Below the pieces are notes generated by a model. That model was not told the DNA's origin, did no database searches, and saw only the letters and a list, made by a program, of their open reading frames with translations. Source: Bacteroidota bacterium (GTDB lineage Bacteria; Bacteroidota; Bacteroidia; AKYH767-A; 2013-40CM-41-45). Taken from it: a stretch of 64,000 nucleotides of DNA. The position numbers and the translations under genes were made by a program. The stretch covers positions 1 through 64,000 of the forward strand of contig SHNE01000021.1 in NCBI GenBank assembly GCA_004295015.1, in the 5' to 3' direction. Positions 27,817 to 36,787 of this stretch are shown piece by piece; within the stretch, counting starts at the first letter, position 1; the number at the start of each line of letters is the position of its first letter.

Positions 27817-28203
27817 ATGTCCAGACTTGTTTTTACCTTAATTGTTTTAGTGTTCATCTTGCTTGATGCTTCTTCTCAGCCTCAGTCGGGAGAAAATAAA
27901 CTGATTCAACAAGATCACTTGATTGAATCAAAGGATCTTATTGGAAAGTGGCGAAGCCTTCAAAACCCGGGTATAAATATTGAGTTTGTTGATTCGGCTT
28001 ATCAGCTGGTTCTGATATCATCCGGATCAAATCCTTTTTATTTTCAAAAGGACTCATTAGGAAATGTGAGTTCAAATGGCTGGTATCCACAATGGCCACC
28101 ACCTTCCTGCGATTTGTTTTTTAACTCCAAAGATACATTGAGAATCGTGTACTCGCTAGTGGGAGACACCTTGGAAAGTGCATACTTTCTTAAGATTTAC
28201 TAG
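27817..28203 (+). CDS. Small secreted protein, lipocalin-like pattern, unknown function
   Basis: I start at the ATG at 27817 (128 residues) because it gives a clean signal peptide (LVFTLIVLVFILLDASSQPQ); the longer frame overlaps metH and lacks this. The mature part (LIGKWRSLQNPGINIEFVDSA, then alternating strands to SAYFLKIY) looks like the small lipocalin-like domains that start with GxW. No catalytic residues or family name can be given. It follows metH by 14 bases and could share its transcript. Confidence 0.55.
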   Translation: MSRLVFTLIVLVFILLDASSQPQSGENKLIQQDHLIESKDLIGKWRSLQNPGINIEFVDSAYQLVLISSGSNPFYFQKDSLGNVSSNGWYPQWPPPSCDLFFNSKDTLRIVYSLVGDTLESAYFLKIY

Positions 28204-28302
28204 AAAATGTTGGCGAGTTAAACCTACTTTCTTAAAATTTATTAAAGCTATATGTTTTTTGGAATTTTCTGAAATAATTCTCAGGACTTCTCCTGTAATC
28301 TT

Positions 28303-28325
28303 AAATACTGCTAAGTATTTTTTTT
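28303..28325 (+). terminator. Weak terminator after the small secreted protein gene
   Basis: The arms AAATACT (28303-28309) and AGTATTT (28314-28320) with a 4-base loop precede a T-run to 28325. The stem is AT-rich. It lies between the convergent genes ending at 28203 and 28329 and only has a good T-run on the plus strand. Confidence 0.5.
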
Positions 28326-28328
28326 CAA

Positions 28329-31300
28329 TTATCGAATAAGACTAACTCTACCCGTATATCTGTATTGGCGACCATCCATATCACTCGCCTGAACTATATA
28401 TACGTATACATCCATTTGGCAAGGATTATCAGAGCCCGCTCTTTTTCCATCCCAGGCTTCCTTTTCATCCGATGAATGAAAAATTTCCAATCCCCAACGA
28501 TCAAGAATAACCATATAAACATCTTTGGCACCCATGGTTAAAGGGAAGAATGTTTCGTTTATACCATCTCTGTTTGGGGTGAATGCCGATGGAATGTATA
28601 TTGCAAATTCTCCCTTAATCCTCACAGGTTTTGTAATAGTATCTGTGCATCCATGTACGTTTTCAGAAATTAATTGTACTAAAAATGTTCCGGTATCGCT
28701 GTACTGATGCTCTGGATTTGTCAAGGTTGACAGACCGGTTTCATCACCAAAATTCCAGACATATTTTATCGCATCATGACTTTCATTGCTAAATGAAATC
28801 ACCGGTGATTGTACTGTTGCAGCTTCAGGACTCGAATAAAAGTCGGCAACAGGCAGCGAGAATGCAGTTGCTGTTTGTGGAATTGTCTCTTCGGCCGAAC
28901 AGTTATATGAATTCGTTACGATATGAGTCACGGTATATATTCCCGGTTCCATATAGGTATGTTCGGGTTTAGCTTCAGTTGAATAATTGCCATCACCGAA
29001 ATTCCAATAATGGGACAACTGATTCTGATTGGCATTCTTGGAATTGAATGGAACTTTAAGGGGCACACATCCTGAAACAGGAAAGGGCAGGAATGTTGGG
29101 TCTGGATTTGAAATTGCGGTCACGCTGAATGTAGTCGAAGCAGAAGGGCTTCCGCAATTATCCTGCACCGTTACGGTGTACGTTGTTGAATTGTTTATTT
29201 GTACTGAGGTGTTCTGCTGGTTGGAACCATTTGACCAATTATATGTATAGGGACCACCGTCACCACCACTTGCATTGGCCGACAGATAGGCAACTCCTCC
29301 GACACAGACAGAATCTGTTCCGGCTGTAATAGCCAGCAGGGGAGAATGAACCCTTACTATCACCGAATCAGGATTGCTGATGCAACCTTTAGCGTCAGCT
29401 ATGTGCACTGTGTAAGTAGTACTCTGTGAAGGAATGACCTGTATAGTTTGGCCATTTACTCCATGCCCCCAAATGAAATTGTAAGGACTTGTTCCACCTA
29501 TACCTTGCACGGTGATAATTGAACTTTGTCCTATGCAAATGATTTGAGGATCTGAAAGAGACAGAGATAATGATGTAGGCTCCTTTGTAAGTACTGTTTT
29601 GTTTATGTTACATCCATTTTGATCAGTGATGCTAACAGAATGCAATCCTGCTGTTAATTGTGTTACTGATGATCCGGTTTGTCCGTCATTCCAATAATAG
29701 TGATAAGGGGAAGTGCCTCCTGTGACAGTGATTGAAGCTGAACCATCATTTCCACCGAAACAATTTACATCCGAACTTTGCAGGAAACTTTGCAATTCAT
29801 CCGGTTCATTGATTTGGACCCATTGTTGTGCCGGACATCCATGTGCATCATTAATCGTCACCAGATAATTTCCTGCGTGAAGATTAGTTTGTGAAGAACC
29901 TGATGAGCCTGATGCAGACCAATGATATGAATATGGAGAAACACCACCTGAAACATTGATTGTTGCGCTCCCATCAGAGAAATTTTTACAGCTTGCATCA
30001 TTTTTAGTAAAACTTGTTGCAAGAGGAGAAGGTTCAGAGATCAATGTCAGATTGCTTTCTGTGCAACCGTTCGCATCTGTGACAAGCACAGAATAATTTC
30101 CTGCCGGCAAACCTGTAATTGTACTATGAGTAGATCCATTTGACCAGGAGTATGAGTAGCCTGCAGTTCCACCTGAGCATTGCACAATTGCCTGACCATC
30201 CTGACCACCATAACATGTAACCGGAGTAGAAATTGAACGAAGGATGAGAGCGTTCGGTTGTTGAACAAGAATATCCGATGTGCTTATGCAACCTCTGGAG
30301 TCGGTGACGGTAGCTCTATATGTTCCACTTGGCAATTGAAATATTGTTGAATCACTTTGACCGTTTGACCAATTGTATGTATAGGGTGCAGTACCGCCAC
30401 TTACACTCACAGCAGCCTGACCGTTGCTCTTTCCGTAACAGCTTGCCGGTGTCGATGTACAATATGTACTTATGAGTGGCGGCTCGGAAATAATGAATGC
30501 CAGCGCGGTAACACAATTGTTTGAATCAGTAATTGTAACTGAATGATTCCCTGCAGACAAATTTGAAGCAGTGGCACTCCTTGAGGTGGAGGAAGACCAT
30601 TGATATATATAAGGCGCAGTTCCTGTGCTTATACTTACTGTAGCTTGTCCGTCATTTCCACCGAAACAACTCACCGGGAGAACTGTGGATAGTTGTGCAG
30701 TTGGCCCACTGGTATTGGAGATTGCAATGGATGTTGTTTTTACACAGTTTTTTGCATCAGTAATGGTTACCTGATATGATCCGGATGGAATGTTTGTAAG
30801 AGTCGATCCTGTTGCATTTCCACTATTCCATAAGTATGTTAAAGGTCTGGTCCCACCTGTAACTGAAACACTGGCAGAGCCATTCGCGAGATTACATCCT
30901 GCAGGATTTGTGCTATAGGCTATTTCCAGCGGCGGAGGTTGGCTTATACTGACATTGACAGTAGAAATACAATTATTGGCATCCTTTATTGTCACAGAAT
31001 AAATACCTGTATCCAGGTTGTTAGCTGACTCCAGATTTCCTCCATAGGGTGTCCAGGAATAAAAGTAAGGTGCTGTTCCTCCAGTTGCAACAACGCTTCC
31101 GCTTCCATCATGGCCGCCAAAACAACTTACCATCGATGTGTTTCGCACACCTGCATTAAGTGCAGTTGGGGAATTAATGGTTAATGATTGAGTGAGTACA
31201 CAGCCATTCCGATCTGTTATTGTAGCAGTATAATTTCCTGCAGCAAGCCCTGTGATGGTGCTGCTTGTGGTGTTTCCTGTTGACCAGCTGTATGCGTATG

Positions 31301-34300
31301 GTGGAGTTCCGCCGCCGGCGATAAGCGTTGCCTGCCCATCATTTGTTCCGAAACACCGCGTCAATTCTGTTGAGCTTTGAGCTCTAAGTGCCGGCGGTTC
31401 TGTGATGGTGAATGGTATAATGGAACTGCAATTGTTAGCATCAGTAATTGTTACTGTGTGATTGCCTGAACCCAGGTTCGAAATAACAGGCGCATTTACT
31501 GTTGAGCCCGACCATTGATAGCTGATTGGCATTCTTCCACCACTCACAGTCAAGCTGACGCTGGCATCACGGACTCCATTGCATGATACATGATTTAAGT
31601 TTGAAATTTGTACCTGCGGTCCGGCTAAATCAGCAAGACTGATGCTGGCCATAGTATTACAGCTATGGGCATCTGTAATTTCCACTTGAAAGGTTCCGGC
31701 CGCAACATTCGAAATTGTAGAACCCGTTTCTCCGTTTGGATTCCAAAGGTAAGTGTAAGGCTGTACCCCGCCACTTACAAAGGCAGAGGCAGTACCATTC
31801 GCCAGGCCACATGTTGTTGCTGACCCCGAAGTAGTAACTGTTAGTTGCGGAGGTTCCGATATAGTAAGATTCAATACGCTGATACAGTTGTTGGCATCCC
31901 TTATTGTCACACTATAGATACCAGCGGAAAGACCTGTAGCTGTTGCGTTTGATCCTCCATAGGGAGACCAGGAATATGAATAGGGTGATGTTCCCCCGGA
32001 AGCTGACACTGTTGCAGTTCCATCATTTCCACCATAGCAATTAACTGCTGTATTATTCGCTACAGAACCACTCAAAGGAGGAGGAGACGAAACCGTGTTT
32101 GAAACACTTGCAGTACAACCATTTTGGTCTGTAATGATAGCAGAATAACTTCCTGAACTCAAAGATGCAATTCCTGAATTTGTCGAACTTCCGCTCGACC
32201 AAGTATATGTATAAGGTGCATTTCCTCCACTTGAAGAGACCGACATCTGTCCGTCATTTCCGCCGAAGCAACTGGTGTTTGTAACTATGCTTTGCAAGGA
32301 TAATGCACTTGGTTGACTGATAGTAAAGGGAAGTGCAGTAACGCAGTTGTTCGCATCAGTAATGCTCACTGAGTATGAGCCGGCCATCAGATTTAAAATG
32401 GATGATGCGTTAATTGCGGAGCCCGACCATTGATAAGTAAATGGTGCTGTTCCACCGTTGGTTACAACTCCCGCACTCCCGTCAGATCCTCCATGGCAAT
32501 TTACATTTCTAAGGGTAGAAATTACAGATGTAGGACCACTTGTATTTGAAACCGCTATTGTTGTGCTTAGTTCACAATTGTTAGCATCTGATACCCTTAC
32601 CTGATATGAGCCGGATCGGATGTTTGATAATATAGGCGAGTTTGAGTTGACTTGTGACCATGAATAATTGTAAGGACTAGTTCCGCCACTCACATTAATG
32701 CTCGCTGAACCATTGGATAGGTTGCATCCTGCTGGTACAGTGCTGTAAGAAAGATGTAGAGGACTCGGTTCTGAAATGGTAACATTTATAGATTGAATAC
32801 AATTGTTAGCATCCCGGATTCTTACAGTATATGTTCCGGTGTCTAATCCATTGGCTGTAGCACTTGTTCCACCATAGGGCATCCATTGATATGAATATGG
32901 CGCTGTTCCTCCGGATACTGCGATCCTTGCTGAACCATCATTCCCCCCTGCACATCTGACCGGTGAATTGCTTACGGTAACAACACTTAATTGAGTAGCC
33001 GAATTAACGGAGTTTGAACAAATGCTTGTACAGCCGTAACGGTCTGTCACTCTTGCAGTATACGTTCCGCTTGAAATACTCGTCAAAGTTGCATTGGTTG
33101 AGCCACCGGGTGTCCAATTGTAACTATAAGGGGGAGAACCACCGAAAGCATTTACGGAGACCTGTCCATCGCTGCCTCCATAACAACTTACAGGGTTTGA
33201 GCTACCTGAGGATTGTAAGACCGGAGGCTGATTAATAGTAAATGCAGAAATCGAAGTGCAATTGTTTGCATCGGTAACGATTACTGAATAATTTCCTGCT
33301 GAGAGACTTGACGCAGCTGAAGTATTCGATGCACCATTCGACCACTGATAAGTGTATGGGCCGGTTCCTCCATTTACTACAACAACTGCACTACCGTCAT
33401 TGGCACCCGAACATCGTGCATGATTTAGTGAGGCTATGCTTGAGGTCGGACCGTTGATATTTGAAACAGATACCGAGGTAGTGACTGAACAATTTTGCGC
33501 ATCAGTGATTGTTGCCTGATAAGTTCCTGATAGTAGATTGCTGATAGAAGACAATGTGGAACCTGTATTCCATGTATAGTTAAATGGTGCAGTCCCACCT
33601 AAAGCTGTAATTGATGCACTTCCATTAGCGAATCCACACGTTGATGATGAGGAATTAGTTATTGAATTGAGTTGTGGTGCTTGAGAGATACTCACAGGCA
33701 AAGTATAACTGCAATTATTTCCATCAGTAATTCGAACCGAATAGTTTCCACTCGTCATTCCTGTGGCAGCAGCCATAGTACCTCCTGATGGACTCCACGA
33801 ATAAGTGTAAGGTGAAGTTCCTCCGGTTGGAATGATGCTTGCAGAACCACCATTACCTCCAAAGCATCTCACATTAGTTGTGCTGCTTATTTGTGCACTA
33901 AGTACCGGTGGAGCATATACTTCTTTGCTTGACGTGGATGTACATCCATACTGATCGGTAACCCTTACCGTGTATATCCCTGCAGCTAACCCATTAATCG
34001 TTGATGTGGATCCGGATCCCGGGCTCCATGAATATTGAAAGGGTGCTGTCCCTGTTGGAAGAACTGATGCACTTCCTGTGGCGCTTCCTGCGCAACGTGC
34101 GTCTGTTGTATTTGTAACAAGAGATAATCCCGGCACTAACACACTGTATGAATAGGCCTGAATTCCCTTGCTCGGACAATTATTGTCTTTTACTGTGATA
34201 GTGAAAGTATAAGCTTGTGATTGTGCATCGGCAAGCGTAGGTGTCCAGGTGAATGTTCCTGTTGGTCTGTTACTGCTATTTGTCGTAAATGATCCATTAG

Positions 34301-35321
34301 CAATTCCACCGTCCCAATCCATGCTTACTATTTGCCCATTGTCTAAATCATTTGAAAGAATATTGAAGCTTAATGGCTTTCCCGGACAGGCAACAATGGA
34401 ATAGCTGTTCGTTCCATTTACACCTGAGGCTGTTGGCAATCTGTTTGTACACGGCTGAGTATATACCTGCATATCTCTGATTACAGAACCTATCAGAATT
34501 CCTCCTCTGTATTCTCTTACCAGAATTGCCATGACACCAACTTCGGCGGCAGTTGGATTGAGTACGATATCTCCTGTAGATGAAAGTGATAATGGTGGTG
34601 AAGAGCTGATTGGATTTGTAGCTGAATACCCGGGGGCAAAGGTGACGTTAGTTCCTGCGGCAGATCGGGGAGGAATGAATGAGTAAACAACAGAATCACC
34701 ATTCGCATCGTAAGCGCCGTGATTGTAATGAAATGCTTGTCCGATACAAAAGAATGCAACCGGTAAATTTGAAAAGACCGGAGATGAATTATTAGGAGCA
34801 ATAAGATTATTTAATGTCGCTTCAATATATGTTGCCGGTGCTCCGGAACAATTGGGAGGACTGAATGTAAGCGTTGTGATCGCACAGTTCCGACAGCAAA
34901 TACTATATCCAAACACCCAATCGGAACACCGGGCAGGGAGAGTTACCAGTCCGATGTATTCGTACTTCTGAATTCCGGGACTAATCCCGCCACCACAAGT
35001 TGTCGGTGATGAACTACAGGGTTGTGTGATTTCTTGTCCTGTGCCGGGTTTTTTATTGAGAACAACACTCAAATTATATCCGCACGTTGCTGATCTATAA
35101 TTTATTGAGACTGCGTTTGGGGCAGTAATTCCTGAACAATCTCGGTAAAGGGTGAGTTCCAGTTCAAAGGTATTTCCGCTAATCCAGGTATACGTCAAGT
35201 CAGCTCCGCTGATATGTGTTGCATTTGTTCTTGATGTAGCACATAACATAAGTGCCGTAAGCGTAAAATACGCAACGCGCCTCAGGATTGTAGCACTCCA
35301 CTTCAATAAAAAGAAATTCAT
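28329..35321 (-). CDS. Giant SprB-repeat cell-surface protein, T9SS type B C-terminus
   Basis: This 2330-residue exported adhesin-like protein is read from the ATG at 35321; an upstream TTG at 35345 would add eight residues before the signal peptide (VAYFTLTALMLCATSRTNA). Order of parts: an N-terminal cysteine-containing region (THISGADLTYTW to about residue 390) with a tandem-beta module; 20 SprB repeats of about 76 residues (C-x-G-x2-DG-x-A, GGTAPYxYxWS, TDxNxC); two Ig-like repeats; two PKD domains (YWNFGDGNYST, YVWNFGDETGL); and the gliding-motility-type C-terminal domain (YIPSAFTPNRDGINE, ILDRWGLEIF) that directs T9SS export and surface attachment. SprB itself is the mobile adhesin of gliding Flavobacterium. 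Gliding is possible here but not shown. Tandem structure makes assembly errors possible. Confidence 0.93.
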   Translation of the reverse strand: MNFFLLKWSATILRRVAYFTLTALMLCATSRTNATHISGADLTYTWISGNTFELELTLYRDCSGITAPNAVSINYRSATCGYNLSVVLNKKPGTGQEITQPCSSSPTTCGGGISPGIQKYEYIGLVTLPARCSDWVFGYSICCRNCAITTLTFSPPNCSGAPATYIEATLNNLIAPNNSSPVFSNLPVAFFCIGQAFHYNHGAYDANGDSVVYSFIPPRSAAGTNVTFAPGYSATNPISSSPPLSLSSTGDIVLNPTAAEVGVMAILVREYRGGILIGSVIRDMQVYTQPCTNRLPTASGVNGTNSYSIVACPGKPLSFNILSNDLDNGQIVSMDWDGGIANGSFTTNSSNRPTGTFTWTPTLADAQSQAYTFTITVKDNNCPSKGIQAYSYSVLVPGLSLVTNTTDARCAGSATGSASVLPTGTAPFQYSWSPGSGSTSTINGLAAGIYTVRVTDQYGCTSTSSKEVYAPPVLSAQISSTTNVRCFGGNGGSASIIPTGGTSPYTYSWSPSGGTMAAATGMTSGNYSVRITDGNNCSYTLPVSISQAPQLNSITNSSSSTCGFANGSASITALGGTAPFNYTWNTGSTLSSISNLLSGTYQATITDAQNCSVTTSVSVSNINGPTSSIASLNHARCSGANDGSAVVVVNGGTGPYTYQWSNGASNTSAASSLSAGNYSVIVTDANNCTSISAFTINQPPVLQSSGSSNPVSCYGGSDGQVSVNAFGGSPPYSYNWTPGGSTNATLTSISSGTYTARVTDRYGCTSICSNSVNSATQLSVVTVSNSPVRCAGGNDGSARIAVSGGTAPYSYQWMPYGGTSATANGLDTGTYTVRIRDANNCIQSINVTISEPSPLHLSYSTVPAGCNLSNGSASINVSGGTSPYNYSWSQVNSNSPILSNIRSGSYQVRVSDANNCELSTTIAVSNTSGPTSVISTLRNVNCHGGSDGSAGVVTNGGTAPFTYQWSGSAINASSILNLMAGSYSVSITDANNCVTALPFTISQPSALSLQSIVTNTSCFGGNDGQMSVSSSGGNAPYTYTWSSGSSTNSGIASLSSGSYSAIITDQNGCTASVSNTVSSPPPLSGSVANNTAVNCYGGNDGTATVSASGGTSPYSYSWSPYGGSNATATGLSAGIYSVTIRDANNCISVLNLTISEPPQLTVTTSGSATTCGLANGTASAFVSGGVQPYTYLWNPNGETGSTISNVAAGTFQVEITDAHSCNTMASISLADLAGPQVQISNLNHVSCNGVRDASVSLTVSGGRMPISYQWSGSTVNAPVISNLGSGNHTVTITDANNCSSIIPFTITEPPALRAQSSTELTRCFGTNDGQATLIAGGGTPPYAYSWSTGNTTSSTITGLAAGNYTATITDRNGCVLTQSLTINSPTALNAGVRNTSMVSCFGGHDGSGSVVATGGTAPYFYSWTPYGGNLESANNLDTGIYSVTIKDANNCISTVNVSISQPPPLEIAYSTNPAGCNLANGSASVSVTGGTRPLTYLWNSGNATGSTLTNIPSGSYQVTITDAKNCVKTTSIAISNTSGPTAQLSTVLPVSCFGGNDGQATVSISTGTAPYIYQWSSSTSRSATASNLSAGNHSVTITDSNNCVTALAFIISEPPLISTYCTSTPASCYGKSNGQAAVSVSGGTAPYTYNWSNGQSDSTIFQLPSGTYRATVTDSRGCISTSDILVQQPNALILRSISTPVTCYGGQDGQAIVQCSGGTAGYSYSWSNGSTHSTITGLPAGNYSVLVTDANGCTESNLTLISEPSPLATSFTKNDASCKNFSDGSATINVSGGVSPYSYHWSASGSSGSSQTNLHAGNYLVTINDAHGCPAQQWVQINEPDELQSFLQSSDVNCFGGNDGSASITVTGGTSPYHYYWNDGQTGSSVTQLTAGLHSVSITDQNGCNINKTVLTKEPTSLSLSLSDPQIICIGQSSIITVQGIGGTSPYNFIWGHGVNGQTIQVIPSQSTTYTVHIADAKGCISNPDSVIVRVHSPLLAITAGTDSVCVGGVAYLSANASGGDGGPYTYNWSNGSNQQNTSVQINNSTTYTVTVQDNCGSPSASTTFSVTAISNPDPTFLPFPVSGCVPLKVPFNSKNANQNQLSHYWNFGDGNYSTEAKPEHTYMEPGIYTVTHIVTNSYNCSAEETIPQTATAFSLPVADFYSSPEAATVQSPVISFSNESHDAIKYVWNFGDETGLSTLTNPEHQYSDTGTFLVQLISENVHGCTDTITKPVRIKGEFAIYIPSAFTPNRDGINETFFPLTMGAKDVYMVILDRWGLEIFHSSDEKEAWDGKRAGSDNPCQMDVYVYIVQASDMDGRQYRYTGRVSLIR
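29550..34130 (-). repeat. Array of 20 SprB repeats
   Basis: Twenty successive units of 73-78 codons each carry the same skeleton: cysteine, G-x-N/S-DG, a GGTxPYxYxW core, a GxYxVxITDxNxC turn and a closing P-x-L. Sequence divergence between neighbours is high, while units four apart are much more alike. The last three (18-20) depart from the alternating order of the first seventeen. Confidence 0.9.
30470..34130 (-). repeat. Higher-order tandem: four copies of a four-repeat block, 915-bp period
   Basis: SprB repeats 1-16 follow the order D-A-B-C four times, where A has a PYGG-type core and ends ISEPPxL, B begins CxLxNGSAS and ends SNxxGPT, C has YQWSxS and ALPFTISxP, and D ends in DxxGC. Landmarks confirm the period at the DNA level: the PYGG-codon element lies at 31039, 31954, 32869 and 33781, and the B-type CCATT element at 30880, 31795, 32710 and 33622, which gives spacings of 915, 915 and 912 for both. 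Confidence 0.88.
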
Positions 35322-35630
35322 ATTCAAAACTGCCCTTAGAATCAAACTTTGTCATTTTTGACAAGCATGATTTAATAGCTACCCTTGAGACGAAAGAAAT
35401 TCTTTGGAGTTGAATGATTTTCAATGCTTTTCTTACATGAAGAATCACTGTGCTTATTGGTGGAAATGCTAAATTCAGGTGGTTTCCATCCATCGATTGT
35501 TCAGTAAAAGTCAAAAATTCTCATTCTGCAAAGCCATATTCCGCTAAATTGGCAGGGTAAATAACAATTGGCCTGGTCAGAAGAATGCTTTATGCCGGTC
35601 AGATTATGAGATTTTATTCTTCAGAAAAAC

Positions 35631-36659
35631 ATGAATTCAATTTCTAAGAAAAAACAAAGTTACAGGGTAAGCGAGGAACTCTTCATTTACCTTGAAGACT
35701 TTGGTCGTGTGGAGTCTTTGCCTTTTCGTTATCAGGATTTGCTCCGGTTTAATTTTGCAATACCGCTTCTCGACAAATTTGGAAAAGACACGCTGTGGGA
35801 AACTGTATTTTATCAACCTGTTGAGACAGAAGAATTAAATCAACGTTTGGTTCAGACTTATGCATTGATGAAGGTAGAAGGTGATATGCGTTTAATGGAG
35901 CATCTCTATGTAGACCGGATCGATTTTTGTCCCTTTGGTAATTCCAAGCCGTTCCGGATTAGAATAAAGAATCAATTTAATGATAACTATGATTACTACT
36001 ATGTGAAGCTTGCCGATGCATCTCGTGTTTACGGGCTCGAATTTGAAGATTTGCTCTCACCTAACAGGATTAATTTTCTTGTCGATTCTGACACGCTTGT
36101 TGAAGAACATATCATTGGTATTCCCGGGGATCAATTTGCCCATTCCAATTTGCTTGAACCTGAAATCAACAGAACAAGGTTGGCAAAGGAATTCATTAAG
36201 TTTAATGAACGTTGTTTTGTTCGTCTGCTTGGAGATATGCGTTCCTATAATTTTGTGATTGATATGACGCTGGACTTTGACGATACACAGTTCAGATTTC
36301 GTGCTATTGATTTCGATCAGCAAAGCTATGAAGGAAGAAAGGCTTTGTACCTTCCTCAGTATTTCAAAGAGAATAATCCATATGTTGATCTGTGTGTAAA
36401 GTTTATAAATAAGGAAACGGCTAAACAGTATCAGCTCGAAGAAAGATCACTCATGGCCAGACGATTGAAAATTGCTCATTTTCGACTGGCAGCTCTTTTG
36501 GAAGTGATGATTCAGGATACTGTTTCTCTCAAGGATAAAACGGAACAACTCCGCAGAGAACTTGCAGAACACTATAAAAAAGAATCTTTTCTTAAATGTA
36601 GAAACATGGGAGAAATTATGCGTCTAAGTTTGAACTTGTTGCTGGAACATTCTGCATGA
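35631..36659 (+). CDS. Unknown protein with a protein-kinase/APH-like residue pattern
   Basis: I do not recognise a named family for this 342-residue cytoplasmic protein (no signal, no membrane segment). From residue 108 on, the order of residues resembles a kinase/aminoglycoside-phosphotransferase fold: a beta-strand lysine (YYYVKLAD, K126), glutamates in a following helix (E137/E139), a hinge-like strand (LVEEHIIGIPGD), then LLGDMRSYNFVID with D202 and N207 in catalytic-loop spacing, and RAIDFDQQS with D227-F-D229 where a DFG/DFD metal-binding motif should be. The N-terminal 100 residues are novel to me. It stands alone, divergent from the giant adhesin gene. Kinase activity is inference only. 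Confidence 0.6.
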   Translation: MNSISKKKQSYRVSEELFIYLEDFGRVESLPFRYQDLLRFNFAIPLLDKFGKDTLWETVFYQPVETEELNQRLVQTYALMKVEGDMRLMEHLYVDRIDFCPFGNSKPFRIRIKNQFNDNYDYYYVKLADASRVYGLEFEDLLSPNRINFLVDSDTLVEEHIIGIPGDQFAHSNLLEPEINRTRLAKEFIKFNERCFVRLLGDMRSYNFVIDMTLDFDDTQFRFRAIDFDQQSYEGRKALYLPQYFKENNPYVDLCVKFINKETAKQYQLEERSLMARRLKIAHFRLAALLEVMIQDTVSLKDKTEQLRRELAEHYKKESFLKCRNMGEIMRLSLNLLLEHSA

Positions 36660-36787
36660 GGGAAAGATCTCACCAGATTAATCTTTTTCAATTTTAACCC
36701 GATTTGGCCTAAATTTACTTAGTTAAACTTGTTTAATGCACCTGTCAATTCATAAATTTGAACTAATTTGCGCGTAATTCAGATTTT

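Noticed and set aside
29550-34130. Regular repeats that might suggest a CRISPR array or non-coding satellite
   Set aside because: The period is a multiple of three, the frame is open throughout, and the repeats translate into SprB domains; there are no short identical repeats with unique spacers.
35200-35514. Reverse-strand frame overlapping the start of the giant adhesin
   Set aside because: It is a different frame over the signal-peptide region of the adhesin and its upstream gap, without coding features.
36660-36720. Terminator after the kinase-like gene
   Set aside because: AAAGAT and ATCTTT can pair, but the stem is short and AT-rich with a broken T-run, too weak to call.
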